DNA of 64,000 nucleotides, from assembly GCA_016713245.1 (NCBI GenBank), contig JADJPM010000005.1, positions 1 to 64,000 on the forward strand, given 5' to 3'. Positions 56,333-64,000 of this stretch are shown here, in pieces. The notes under the pieces are model-generated. The model had not been told where the DNA came from. It saw only the letters and a program-made list of their open reading frames with translations, and made no database searches. This DNA is from Verrucomicrobiaceae bacterium. GTDB lineage: Bacteria; Verrucomicrobiota; Verrucomicrobiia; Verrucomicrobiales; Verrucomicrobiaceae. A program made the position numbers and the translations under genes. Each line of letters opens with the position of its first letter. The stretch's first letter is position 1.

Positions 56333-58089
56333 GACTCGACCACTTCCTCCCGACGCTCAAGCGAGCGAAGAAAGCCGACCGTAAGCCGCCAGGACCGATG
56401 CGGCGCGTGCTGGAGAGAATCGGCCCCACGATGGCCTCCGCTCCGCTGCGGCGAGCGATTCAGGGCGTGTGCTTCATCGCCTTCCTGGCTTCGTTTTTTT
56501 ACATCTGCTGGCCTTACACCGCGAAACCCGCACAAGCCGCCGATGCGCCTGCTACGGAGTCCGCGCTGGACGCACTGCTCGCTGGCGAAAAACCTTGGCC
56601 TTCTCACTACACAGATGATTTGGCTAAAAAGGAAGTCATCCCGGCGGATTTGTTTTTGAGGATTGATCCGCTGGTGAGTTTGAGCACGGGCATTGCTTCA
56701 CGCAGTTGGGTGTATTCGCTGGCGAGTGCGGCGATCATTTTGTTGGTCTGCATTTTTATCCCACGCGGCTTTTGCGGCTATCTTTGTCCGTTGGGGACAC
56801 TCATTGATTTGTTCGACTGGACTATCGGCAGGCGAGTGAAACGCTACCGAGTCGCCAAAGATGGCTGGTGGGTTCATATCAAATACTACCTCCTTCTCGG
56901 CACCTTGATTTCAGCGGGCTTCGGTGTGCTCATCAGCGGATTCTTTGCCGCGATTCCGGTCATCACACGCGGGATGCTTTTCTTTGGCGAGCCCTTGCAG
57001 ACAGGTTTGTTGCGCGAATGGCATCTCGTTGTGCCAATTCATTATGGGCATGTGATTTCGCTGCTGTTGTTTTTCGGCGTGCTCGGCTTGGGGCTGCTGA
57101 GGCCGCGTTTTTGGTGCAAGTATGTGTGCCCAAGTGGTGCGGTGTTTTCCGTGGCGAATCTCTTTCGCGTGACCGAGCGCAAGGTGGAGGACTCCTGCAT
57201 CAATTGCCGCAAATGCGTGGACATCTGCCCCTTCGACGCCATCAAACCAGACTTCACCACCCGCGTGACTGACTGCACGATGTGCCAGACCTGCGGCGGT
57301 GTGTGCCCCACGCTCTCCATCAAGTTCGTGGAGCGCTGGGACGTGATGAGCCTGAAAAAAGAAAACGATCCGCCCACGCATGAGACACCGCTCGGCAGAC
57401 GTGGTTTCGTCTCGCTCGCCACCGGCGGCACGCTCGCTGTTGCGGGTGGTATAGCCGCAAAAGCCGCGACCAGCGTGTGGGGAGCTGATTTGGATAATCC
57501 CGATGCTTTTCGCCCGGTGCGACCTCCCGGCAGCGTGCCTGAGAAGGACTTCCTGCAAATGTGCATCCGTTGTGGCGAGTGCTTCAAAGCTTGCCCGAAC
57601 AACGTCCTGCAAGCCGAAGGCTTCGAGCAGGGCTTTGAGGGCCTGTGGACGCCGATGGTGAAAGCCGACTGGGCCGGTTGCGAATCGAGCTGCAATGCCT
57701 GCGGCCAAGTCTGCCCAACCGGGGCCATTCAGCCACTGCCGCTGGAGGTCAAAAAGAAAACCCGAATGGCATTGGCAGAAGTAAACCTCACCACCTGCCT
57801 GCCACACGCAGGAAAAGAAGCCTGCCAACTCTGTGTCGATGACTGCACCTCCGCTGGCTACAACGCCATCGAGTTCATCCAAGTCCACACCAAGACCGAT
57901 GCCACAGGCAATCCCATCGAAGGCAGCGGCTACGTCGCCCCCGTCGTGCTCGCCGACAAATGCGTGGGCTGCGGCCTCTGCCAGACGCGCTGCTACGGCA
58001 TCAACGTGCTTGAGAAAGGTCTGCTCAAGAAATCTGCCATCGTTATCTCCGCCGGTCCCGGCAATGAGGACCGCCCCAAGGCAATATGA
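56329..58089 (+). CDS. Membrane polyferredoxin (NapH-NapG / NosR-like fusion)
   Basis: The 586-aa product has an N-terminal NapH/NosR-like part with about four membrane helices and the motifs CGYLCPLGTLIDL and CKYVCPSGAVF. Two 4Fe-4S sets follow (CINCRKCVDICPFDAI; CTMCQTCGGVCP). A Tat-like RRGFVSLATGGTLAVAGG then leads to a NapG-like part with more clusters (CIRCGECFKACPNN, CNACGQVCPTGAI, CVGCGLCQTRCYG). It moves electrons between the quinone pool and periplasmic FMN or other acceptors. The fusion joins two normally separate subunits. The start overlaps the FMN-binding gene (ATGA). Confidence 0.88.
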   Translation: MRLDHFLPTLKRAKKADRKPPGPMRRVLERIGPTMASAPLRRAIQGVCFIAFLASFFYICWPYTAKPAQAADAPATESALDALLAGEKPWPSHYTDDLAKKEVIPADLFLRIDPLVSLSTGIASRSWVYSLASAAIILLVCIFIPRGFCGYLCPLGTLIDLFDWTIGRRVKRYRVAKDGWWVHIKYYLLLGTLISAGFGVLISGFFAAIPVITRGMLFFGEPLQTGLLREWHLVVPIHYGHVISLLLFFGVLGLGLLRPRFWCKYVCPSGAVFSVANLFRVTERKVEDSCINCRKCVDICPFDAIKPDFTTRVTDCTMCQTCGGVCPTLSIKFVERWDVMSLKKENDPPTHETPLGRRGFVSLATGGTLAVAGGIAAKAATSVWGADLDNPDAFRPVRPPGSVPEKDFLQMCIRCGECFKACPNNVLQAEGFEQGFEGLWTPMVKADWAGCESSCNACGQVCPTGAIQPLPLEVKKKTRMALAEVNLTTCLPHAGKEACQLCVDDCTSAGYNAIEFIQVHTKTDATGNPIEGSGYVAPVVLADKCVGCGLCQTRCYGINVLEKGLLKKSAIVISAGPGNEDRPKAI

Positions 58090-58168
58090 TGGAAGGCACA
58101 AAAGTTGATCCCGGAGCAATGAGTGCCGGATGCCTTGCATCTCATTCTTGAATGTTGTCTCGAACGAA

Positions 58169-58906
58169 ATGTATGCACCCGTAATGCAAGACCAAAAACC
58201 CATCATCTCATTCAGTGCAGAACACGCCGCCAGCTACGACGCACGATTCGTCAAGCTCGCCGCTATGCGCGATGCGCTGCATTTGACCACCAGCGCGGTG
58301 TTGGCTGATCTGCCGGTTGATGCCCGTATCCTTTGCGTGGGTGCGGGGACTGGGGCGGAGCTGATTTATCTCGCGCAGAAGTTTCCCCAGTGGCATTTCA
58401 CCGCCGTCGAGCCATCTGGAGCGATGTTGGAGATTTGCCGCCGGAAAGCCGAAGACTGTGGCATCACGACCCGCTGTGTCTTCCACGAAGGCTACTTGGA
58501 TTCGCTTCCGCCGTCGGAGCCTTTTCACGCGGCGACTTCGTTGCTCGTCTCGCAGTTCATTCTGACCCCTGAAGCCAGGACGGATTTCTTCCGCAGGATT
58601 GCCGAACGGCTGCTTCCAGGCGGAACGTTGGTGAGCGCTGACTTGGCGTCCGATACAACTTCCGAGAACTACCAGAGTCTCCTCCAGGTGTGGATGCGGT
58701 TGATCCGGGAGACCGGTGCCACGCCAGATCAGCTTGAGCAACTCCGTGCTGCTTATGGCCGAGATGTCGCAGTGCTGCCCTTGGAGCAAACCAGTGCCCT
58801 CATCAAGGCTGGCGGATTTGAGTCGCCAGTGTTGTTTCTCCAGACTTGCCTCATCCATGCTTGGTATGCTCAGCGGGCTAGTGACTTGGCGACTTGCGTG
58901 CCGTAG
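58169..58906 (+). CDS. SAM-dependent class I methyltransferase
   Basis: The 245-aa product has motif I ILCVGAGTGAELIYLAQ, an acidic residue after FTAVEPS, and PFHAATSLLVSQFIL / RIAERLLPGGTLVSAD as later motifs of a Rossmann methyltransferase. The methyl acceptor is unknown. ATG 58169 or 58184 are both possible; neither has a strong ribosome binding site, and earlier in-frame codons lack similarity. It follows the polyferredoxin gene by about 80 nt and may or may not share its message. Confidence 0.8.
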   Translation: MYAPVMQDQKPIISFSAEHAASYDARFVKLAAMRDALHLTTSAVLADLPVDARILCVGAGTGAELIYLAQKFPQWHFTAVEPSGAMLEICRRKAEDCGITTRCVFHEGYLDSLPPSEPFHAATSLLVSQFILTPEARTDFFRRIAERLLPGGTLVSADLASDTTSENYQSLLQVWMRLIRETGATPDQLEQLRAAYGRDVAVLPLEQTSALIKAGGFESPVLFLQTCLIHAWYAQRASDLATCVP

Positions 58907-59055
58907 CAAGTTAACAGAAACGCTAAGTTCCCAGTGCCTCTCTCGACCTACTTCGGCGCTTCGAGTTTTGATGCGGCACGGATGTCGACGTCGGAGGAAC
59001 CTTTTTGATTGGTCGTGCCTAATTGACGCTCCTGCGGCGGCTTCAGGGTAGGCTT

Positions 59056-60684
59056 CTATCTGTCTCCAAGATACTCCCTCGCCAGCACCTCGCCGAGCTT
59101 CAACACGCCTGCGGTATCGAGCACGAGCTTCTCGGGCTGCGGCGGCAAATCGAAGGCTTGGATGTGAATGAAGGCCTTATCAGTCGCCGCGAGGGCTGCA
59201 AGATCAACGGTGATGTCGAGCTGGTTGAGCCCTTTTTCATCTGGAGGCGGTTGCTGGCTCACAAACCACTTCAGCGACGGCATCGCCAAATCCACGCGAC
59301 TCTGCGCCACGGTCGATTGCAGCCACTTCGCGGCTTGTTTGCGATAGGGGCCGAAAGCCATGTCATTCTCGCCTGCGTGATAAAAGATGCCCGCCAGCTC
59401 CACGGTGTGGCCTTGGTCCTTCAGCTCCTGCATCGCGCTGCGGATGAAGGCGATGAACGCCGGGTAAACATGCATGTCCTTGGCCGTCGTGCCCTCGGGC
59501 GTCCAGTCATTCATCTGCGTGCCGCTGTGCGTGAACTTCGCGATGGCGATGTTGCCCTTCTCCGAGGCTCGCAGGGTCTTCGCAAAGCTCACCTCCGGCC
59601 CAAAGGTGTCGTAAGCTCCTGCTGGCCCGAGCGGTTCCCAGCCTTTCGAGGTCTTGAAGCTGCCACCGAGGCTGTATTTGAAGGCGATTTGAGCATCGTC
59701 ACTCGCTGCGGCACCGAGTTCTTGTTGGAAGGCACGCTCGCCCTCCATGTTGCGATGTCCGGCGAGGACGAAGAGTTTTACCGAGCTGCCTTTGGCATAC
59801 GGCCAGGCTTTGAGCGGCCTGTCGCGGCTGGTTTCGATGCCGAGCGTGCGCAGATACGCGTCCGCATGATTCACGCCGTGCTCGAGTTGTCCGAGCGTGC
59901 CGTAGTGATAGTGCAGGCCCGCTTCGCCGCCGATCTCCACCGCATCGTGCGATGTGGGCACGTAGTCCACGAGTGGATCAGCGTCTGCGACGGCTTTTTG
60001 CGCCGTGCGGATCGCGAGCATGTTGTCGCGGTTGTCCATGCCCCAGATCGTCTTGGTGCAAAGCTCGCCGAGGTAGAAGCGCAGGTTCGGCAGCTTCAGA
60101 TCGCGTCGCCAGCACGCGATGAAGTTCTTCAAGTTCGCCGCGTAGGCTGGCTTGAAGGCCTTGTCGAACATGTCGTTCTCCCCCTGATGCCACACGAAGC
60201 CCTCGATGCGATACGCGATCTTTTTTCGATCCAGCTCGGCCAGCGACGCACGCACATGCTCGAGCGCCAGCGGGTAAAGCTTGAAGCCGTCAGGCGTGTC
60301 CGGATTCCAGTCCTTGCCGAGCGTCGTGCCACCCGAGGCCACTTTGATGACCGCGAGGGGTGCCTCGATGCTCTGCGACACCTTTTTGGCAAAGCTCAGC
60401 TCCGGCCCGAAGTAATCACGCGTCGGCTGCATCGGAATCCAGCCCTGCGAAGTCTCCATGTTCTCCCGCCCGAGCTTGTAGGAGAACAAAACGTCCTTCT
60501 GCGGCTGATCCAGCCCCGCGAACGGCGGAAAGCGATGGATGTCCTTTACCTTCGAATGCGTGCCCACCATGTTCGATTGGCCCGCGAAGATGAAAACGCG
60601 CAGCGTCTTGGTGTCGGCTTCAGCGCTGCGAGCTGTGACGGCGGCAAGCAGGTAAACAAAAGTGAGAAAGATGAGATGTGGCAT
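59056..60684 (-). CDS. Secreted tandem sialate O-acetylesterase-type (SASA) protein
   Basis: The 542-aa product begins MPHLIFLTFVYLLAAVTARS (signal peptide) and holds two SGNH-type SASA domains. Domain 1 has the active-site Ser in VFIFAGQSNMVG and WHQGEND with the Asp/His end. Domain 2 repeats the fold (LFVLAGHRNMEG ... FYHAGEND) but its Ser position is Arg, so it is probably not catalytic. The enzyme should remove acetyl groups from polysaccharides such as xylan. The neighbouring GH30-like and GH2-like genes fit that job. Confidence 0.85.
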   Translation of the reverse strand: MPHLIFLTFVYLLAAVTARSAEADTKTLRVFIFAGQSNMVGTHSKVKDIHRFPPFAGLDQPQKDVLFSYKLGRENMETSQGWIPMQPTRDYFGPELSFAKKVSQSIEAPLAVIKVASGGTTLGKDWNPDTPDGFKLYPLALEHVRASLAELDRKKIAYRIEGFVWHQGENDMFDKAFKPAYAANLKNFIACWRRDLKLPNLRFYLGELCTKTIWGMDNRDNMLAIRTAQKAVADADPLVDYVPTSHDAVEIGGEAGLHYHYGTLGQLEHGVNHADAYLRTLGIETSRDRPLKAWPYAKGSSVKLFVLAGHRNMEGERAFQQELGAAASDDAQIAFKYSLGGSFKTSKGWEPLGPAGAYDTFGPEVSFAKTLRASEKGNIAIAKFTHSGTQMNDWTPEGTTAKDMHVYPAFIAFIRSAMQELKDQGHTVELAGIFYHAGENDMAFGPYRKQAAKWLQSTVAQSRVDLAMPSLKWFVSQQPPPDEKGLNQLDITVDLAALAATDKAFIHIQAFDLPPQPEKLVLDTAGVLKLGEVLAREYLGDR

Positions 60685-60802
60685 GGCTCGCGAAAGATAA
60701 GCGAATCACGAAATCCTCTCTTTGAGAAGACCTTTCGTAGCGACCTCGTGCGGGCCACCCACAAAGTCGGCAGGTAAGGCCAGCGGAATACCCTAACGGC
60801 CC

Positions 60803-61849
60803 TCAAGAGCTAGTGGCCTGCTGCTGGCGGAACTGACTCCAACCGATGAGCTTTTGCTGCTGCTCATCCCAGAGACGGAGGGATGCCAGTTTCAGGCTGG
60901 AAAGCAGGGTGATCGGCCTGACCTTCTGAAAGAGCTCATTGGCATCGTGGCAGCGCTCAAGGTTGTAGTTCGGAATGCGCGGACTCAGGTGGTGAATGTG
61001 GTGGAACCCGATGTTTCCAGAGAACCACTGAAGCACACGCGGTAGCTTGTAGAAGGAACTGCCTTCAAGAGCCGCCTTCGTGTAATCCCACTCCTTCGCA
61101 TGCTCCCAGTACACGTCCTCAAACTGATGCTGCACATAAAACATCCAGATACCGGCGCCGCCTCCCACCGTGATGATGGTCAGTTGAATGAGGATGTAGT
61201 TCATGATGCCAAACGGCCAGGCGAGCAGCGCCGCCATGGCGAGGATGGCCACGTTCATTCCCCACACGGACATTTTCTCACGGAGATTCGCCTTCTTTTG
61301 GGCGCGACGCTGCCAGATGACAAAGACCAAGGCGGGTGCGATGACAAAGAGCACCACCGGATTTCTCGCCACACGGTAGCAAAAGCGCCTCCAGCGGGAG
61401 GATTCGAGGTATTCCTGCACGGTCATCGTCCAGATGTCTCCCGTGCCCCGGCGGTCGAGATCACCGCAGCTCGCGTGATGGATAGAGTGCTCCCAGCGCC
61501 AGTGGTGGTAGGGGGTGAAGGTTAGCAGCCCCGTGATGAAGCCGACGATGTCATTGGCCCGTGAGGATTTGAAGAAGGAGCCGTGGCCGCAATCATGGAA
61601 AATGATGAAGAGGCGCACCAAAAAGAGGCCATTCAGAGCGGCGAGACCAAAGGTGATCCACGCGGACCAGGCCAGGCTCAGGTACATGAGATACCAAATC
61701 GCCGCAAAGGGGACCAAGGTATTACACAACTGCCAGACAGCCTTCGGCACGGAAGGCTTCTGAAAGGGCAAAACGAGCGGCTTCCAGGTGGAGGCACTGA
61801 TCTTGGACTGGGTAAGGGGAGGCGTTGTTGAGATGCCGGGTTGGTTCAT
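60803..61849 (-). CDS. Fatty-acid desaturase
   Basis: The 348-aa integral membrane product has the three His boxes of acyl-lipid desaturases: HDCGHGS, HSIHHA and HHIHH, which bind the di-iron centre. Hydrophobic pairs lie between them (about 40-85 and 170-235). It introduces double bases in membrane acyl chains, with ferredoxin or cytochrome b5-type electron supply. ATG 61849 is used; a TTG just before it adds one residue. No partner gene adjoins it. Confidence 0.9.
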   Translation of the reverse strand: MNQPGISTTPPLTQSKISASTWKPLVLPFQKPSVPKAVWQLCNTLVPFAAIWYLMYLSLAWSAWITFGLAALNGLFLVRLFIIFHDCGHGSFFKSSRANDIVGFITGLLTFTPYHHWRWEHSIHHASCGDLDRRGTGDIWTMTVQEYLESSRWRRFCYRVARNPVVLFVIAPALVFVIWQRRAQKKANLREKMSVWGMNVAILAMAALLAWPFGIMNYILIQLTIITVGGGAGIWMFYVQHQFEDVYWEHAKEWDYTKAALEGSSFYKLPRVLQWFSGNIGFHHIHHLSPRIPNYNLERCHDANELFQKVRPITLLSSLKLASLRLWDEQQQKLIGWSQFRQQQATSS

Positions 61850-62012
61850 CAATCACTAGGTGGCACGGCATATCCTGGAATGCTAGCTCGTGTTTGCGGC
61901 GATTATCCCTCATTTTGCGCCGGGTTTGCGCCTTCAAACACCTGATCTCGAAGGCCGAGGGCAGCCACTGGTTGTTCCCATCCTATGATGATGATTTCTC
62001 GATGCATGCCGA

Positions 62013-62552
62013 TCATTCGCTGGGAGGTTCCTTCCGCAGCTTGCGTTGCAATGAGCGGCGGTGAAGGCCGAGGACAGCGGCGGTTTGGGTGACGTTGCCA
62101 TCGTTATCATTGAGCACCCGCTGGATGTGCTCCCATTCGAGGCGATCGAGGCTGGAAGGCGTGATTTCAGCTTCTCGGCTGGCCTGCGAAGGATCGCGGA
62201 TGAGGGCAGCGAGGATTTGATCGGCATCAGCGGGCTTCGTCAGGTAGTCCCAGGCCCCCTGGCGCACGGCTTCCATGGCAGAGGCGATGCTGCCGTAGCC
62301 AGTGAGGATCAAAACACGCAGTTCGGGCCAGGCGGCACGGAGTTCACGCAGGCAGGCGAGGCCGCTGGCACCGGGGAGTTTTAGATCGAGCACCGCGGCT
62401 TGTGGTTTGAGCTCGACGGCGGCGGCAGGTGCGGCTTCGGCGCTTTCGACGGCGATGACGGTGCAGCCACGATCCCGCAACGCTCGGGCGAGGCGCTGGA
62501 TGTAAATGCTGTCGTCATCGACGAGCAGGATACGCTGAAAGTCTGGGTTCAT
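62013..62552 (-). CDS. regA: ActR/PrrA/RegA-type response regulator
   Basis: The 179-aa product has a receiver domain (1-120) with VDDD at 11-14, phosphoacceptor Asp56 in VLDLKLPG, and a Lys in LTKPAD. A short linker leads to a Fis-type helix-turn-helix (about 135-175, IQRVLNDNDGNVTQTAAVLG, RRSLQRKL). This is the RegA layout, smaller than NtrC types because the ATPase domain is absent. ATG 62552 overlaps the kinase stop (ATGA). It should bind DNA and switch respiratory or redox genes. Confidence 0.9.
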   Translation of the reverse strand: MNPDFQRILLVDDDSIYIQRLARALRDRGCTVIAVESAEAAPAAAVELKPQAAVLDLKLPGASGLACLRELRAAWPELRVLILTGYGSIASAMEAVRQGAWDYLTKPADADQILAALIRDPSQASREAEITPSSLDRLEWEHIQRVLNDNDGNVTQTAAVLGLHRRSLQRKLRKEPPSE

Positions 62553-63871
62553 GAGTCGGGGTGAACTGCGGGGAGCTGTAAAGCGGCGATGGTGCCGCCA
62601 CCGTCGCGAGCGAGGTGCTGCATCTCGCCGCCGAGCTGCGTGGCGAGCGTGCGCACGAGGAAAAGGCCGAGGCCCATGCCCTGACGCGGTGGTTTGGTGG
62701 TGAAGAAGGGTTCGCCCGCGTGCTTCACGGCGGCGGCGCTCATGCCGGGGCCGTGATCCAGCACGGCGAGGAGGAGTTGATCGGCGGCGAGGCTGATTTC
62801 GAGTTCGACGGGCTTGCCCGAGGTATCGGCCTCGCAGGCGTTTTGAATGAAAATGACGAGCGCCTGCACCACGGGCTGCACGGGGAGGTTCAGCGTGGAA
62901 TTTTCCGTCAAATCATGCACGAGGAGCCGTGCGAGCATGGCAGCGGACAGGGCCGTTTTTACCTCTTCGATGAGCAATGTGGTCGTACAGACCTCGCTGA
63001 CGGCTCCGGTGCCAGCGGTGGAACGCTGATCGAGCCGGTCGAGGATGCGGCGGCAGCGCTCGACCTCCTGACGGATGAGCGTGGCGTCCTCCAGCGGCCC
63101 GGGGGCGGCTTGTTTGGCCAGCGTGAGTTCCAGCTCATGGGATGCAACGGCGATGGTGCCGAGCGGTGAGCCGAGTTCATGCGCCACACCGGCGGCTAGA
63201 GCGGCGAGGGCGCTGAATTGATCCGCCCGCGCGGCACGGGCCTCCGCTGCAGCGAGGGCCGCTTCACGCGTTTGCAGGCTGCGGAGCATGCGCCGCACAA
63301 AGTAGGCCACGCACAGCGCCGTGAGGAAAAAGGCCACTGCCATGCCTTGCAAATGCAGGCTGTAAGCCGGGCAGCCGATCTCGCCGATGCCGCCGGGGCC
63401 ACGCAGTGGGATCCCATTGTAATAGACGAAGAAGTAAGCCGCCGTAGCCAGCACGACGATGGCAGTGAGCCCTTTCGGACTGAGTGACATGGCCGCCAAA
63501 GCCACCAGGACGAGGTAAAACGAGGTGAAGGGATTCGAAGCACCGCCGGTGAAATAGATCAGCGTGGTCAAAAGCAGCACATCACCCGCGATGACGGCTG
63601 TCAGCGTGCCTTCGCCAAGCTTCCAGAACGGTTTGGCAAAAAGTTGGAGCAGCACATTGGATAGCGCCGTGAGGCCGATGACGGCCAGCAGCGGCCTCCA
63701 AGGCAATTCCAACTCCAAAACAACCCCAGCGATCCAAATGGCGGTGATCTGCGCGGCCACGCCCACCCAGCGCAGGCGTAGAAGCCAGCCTAGAGTGATG
63801 TTGGTGACGGAGGGAACGCCCGGTGCTGGCATGCGGCATTCAAAACAAGGCTGCGAGGAAGACGCCATCAT
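62549..63871 (-). CDS. regB: RegB/PrrB-type redox-sensing histidine kinase
   Basis: The 440-aa product has about six membrane helices (28-190) with GGASNPF at 109-115. This matches the GGxxNPF quinone-site heptapeptide of RegB. A coiled segment and the H-box AAGVAHELGSPLGTIAV (His231) follow, then an HATPase domain with QNACEA, LDHGPGM and GMGLGLFLV. The known regulatory Cys of RegB next to the H-box has no obvious counterpart. It likely reads the ubiquinone/menaquinone redox state and phosphorylates the co-encoded regulator. Start ATG 63871 or 63868. Confidence 0.9.
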   Translation of the reverse strand: MMASSSQPCFECRMPAPGVPSVTNITLGWLLRLRWVGVAAQITAIWIAGVVLELELPWRPLLAVIGLTALSNVLLQLFAKPFWKLGEGTLTAVIAGDVLLLTTLIYFTGGASNPFTSFYLVLVALAAMSLSPKGLTAIVVLATAAYFFVYYNGIPLRGPGGIGEIGCPAYSLHLQGMAVAFFLTALCVAYFVRRMLRSLQTREAALAAAEARAARADQFSALAALAAGVAHELGSPLGTIAVASHELELTLAKQAAPGPLEDATLIRQEVERCRRILDRLDQRSTAGTGAVSEVCTTTLLIEEVKTALSAAMLARLLVHDLTENSTLNLPVQPVVQALVIFIQNACEADTSGKPVELEISLAADQLLLAVLDHGPGMSAAAVKHAGEPFFTTKPPRQGMGLGLFLVRTLATQLGGEMQHLARDGGGTIAALQLPAVHPDS

Positions 63872-63902
63872 GAACCCATGGGTGCGACAATAAGCCGCAC
63901 GG

Positions 63903-63927
63903 CAAGCCCCGGATGAAAACCGGGGCT
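63903..63927. terminator. GC-rich hairpin between the PEP-CTERM-like tail and the kinase
   Basis: AGCCCCGG and CCGGGGCT pair around a short A-rich loop, just after the minus-strand stop at 63931. No clear T-run follows, so termination is likely but not certain. Confidence 0.5.
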
Positions 63928-63930
63928 GAA

Positions 63931-64000
63931 TCAGGCGTCCCGCCGACGGCGCAGCACGACCAACATACCCCCAAAGGCCGAGAGCAGTGCTTTCGCCGGC
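63931..64000 (-). CDS. C-terminal tail of a PEP-CTERM-like protein (partial)
   Basis: Only the last 22 residues fall in the window: PAKALLSAFGGMLVVLRRRRDA before a TGA at 63931-63933. A short hydrophobic helix followed by an Arg cluster at the extreme C-terminus is the exosortase sorting signal pattern. The PEP triplet itself would lie just outside the window. If correct, the protein is cut and anchored or released by an exosortase, often in strains with polysaccharide loci like the one at 6-13 kb. Confidence 0.5.
   Translation of the reverse strand, partial: PAKALLSAFGGMLVVLRRRRDA

Noticed and set aside
58907..59055. Short coding remnant after the methyltransferase
   Set aside because: All frames are broken by stops within about 25 codons and no motif is recognisable.

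Overview
The window reads as chromosomal DNA of a Verrucomicrobiota bacterium, probably near Verrucomicrobiaceae (Prosthecobacter/Verrucomicrobium type). The signs are a DUF1501 Tat protein, a giant ThuA / F5-8C / membrane-bound-dehydrogenase / HEAT / cytochrome c protein, an ECF sigma plus FecR pair, tandem sialate O-acetylesterase-type domains, a PEP-CTERM-like tail at the right edge, high GC, and many ATGA stop/start overlaps. This placement rests on gene content, not on a marker-gene tree.

Layout. 1-3.5 kb: remnants of a membrane protein, an RRM protein, a Cys-motif protein and an OprC-like TonB receptor, all broken by single-base shifts that mostly sit in homopolymers. 3.6-4.8 kb: a zinc-ribbon protein and tRNA-Ser(GGA). 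4.8-13.2 kb (minus): a surface-polysaccharide operon (flippase, double glycosyltransferase, asparagine synthase, small membrane protein, O-antigen ligase), then DUF1501. 13.2-16.2 kb: a DNA glycosylase-like gene, MgtE and a prepilin-like protein. 16-31 kb: a LamG protein, carboxynorspermidine synthase, the giant PVC-type protein, LpxD, a two-gene toxin-antitoxin-like module, a PQQ-repeat protein and RibBA. 29.9-35.2 kb: 2-hydroxyacyl-CoA dehydratase-like genes. 35.2-41.7 kb: Lnt, a low-complexity protein, an Lgt-like protein, an outer-membrane barrel, RibH, NusB and FtsY. 42-49 kb: a PfkB kinase, an OmpA-like protein, a helix-hairpin-helix protein, a glycosidase and a PD-(D/E)XK-type protein bracketed by two hairpins. 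49.3-58.9 kb: an ECF sigma, FecR-type regulator and GH30-like enzyme, followed by an ApbE / FMN-binding / polyferredoxin electron-transfer set and a methyltransferase. 59-64 kb: a double esterase, a fatty-acid desaturase and a RegB/RegA-type redox two-component pair.

The most unusual signal is a set of different palindromic repeats lying in frame inside coding regions. There are three in the double glycosyltransferase, one in the giant cytochrome protein and one at the end of the dehydratase activase. One of them is identical over 24 nt to a repeat in an intergenic doublet. A second signal is a nuclease-fold gene bounded on both sides by near-identical ~72-bp hairpins that abut the stop codons of two convergent neighbours. 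No CRISPR array, rRNA gene or classical transposase was seen.
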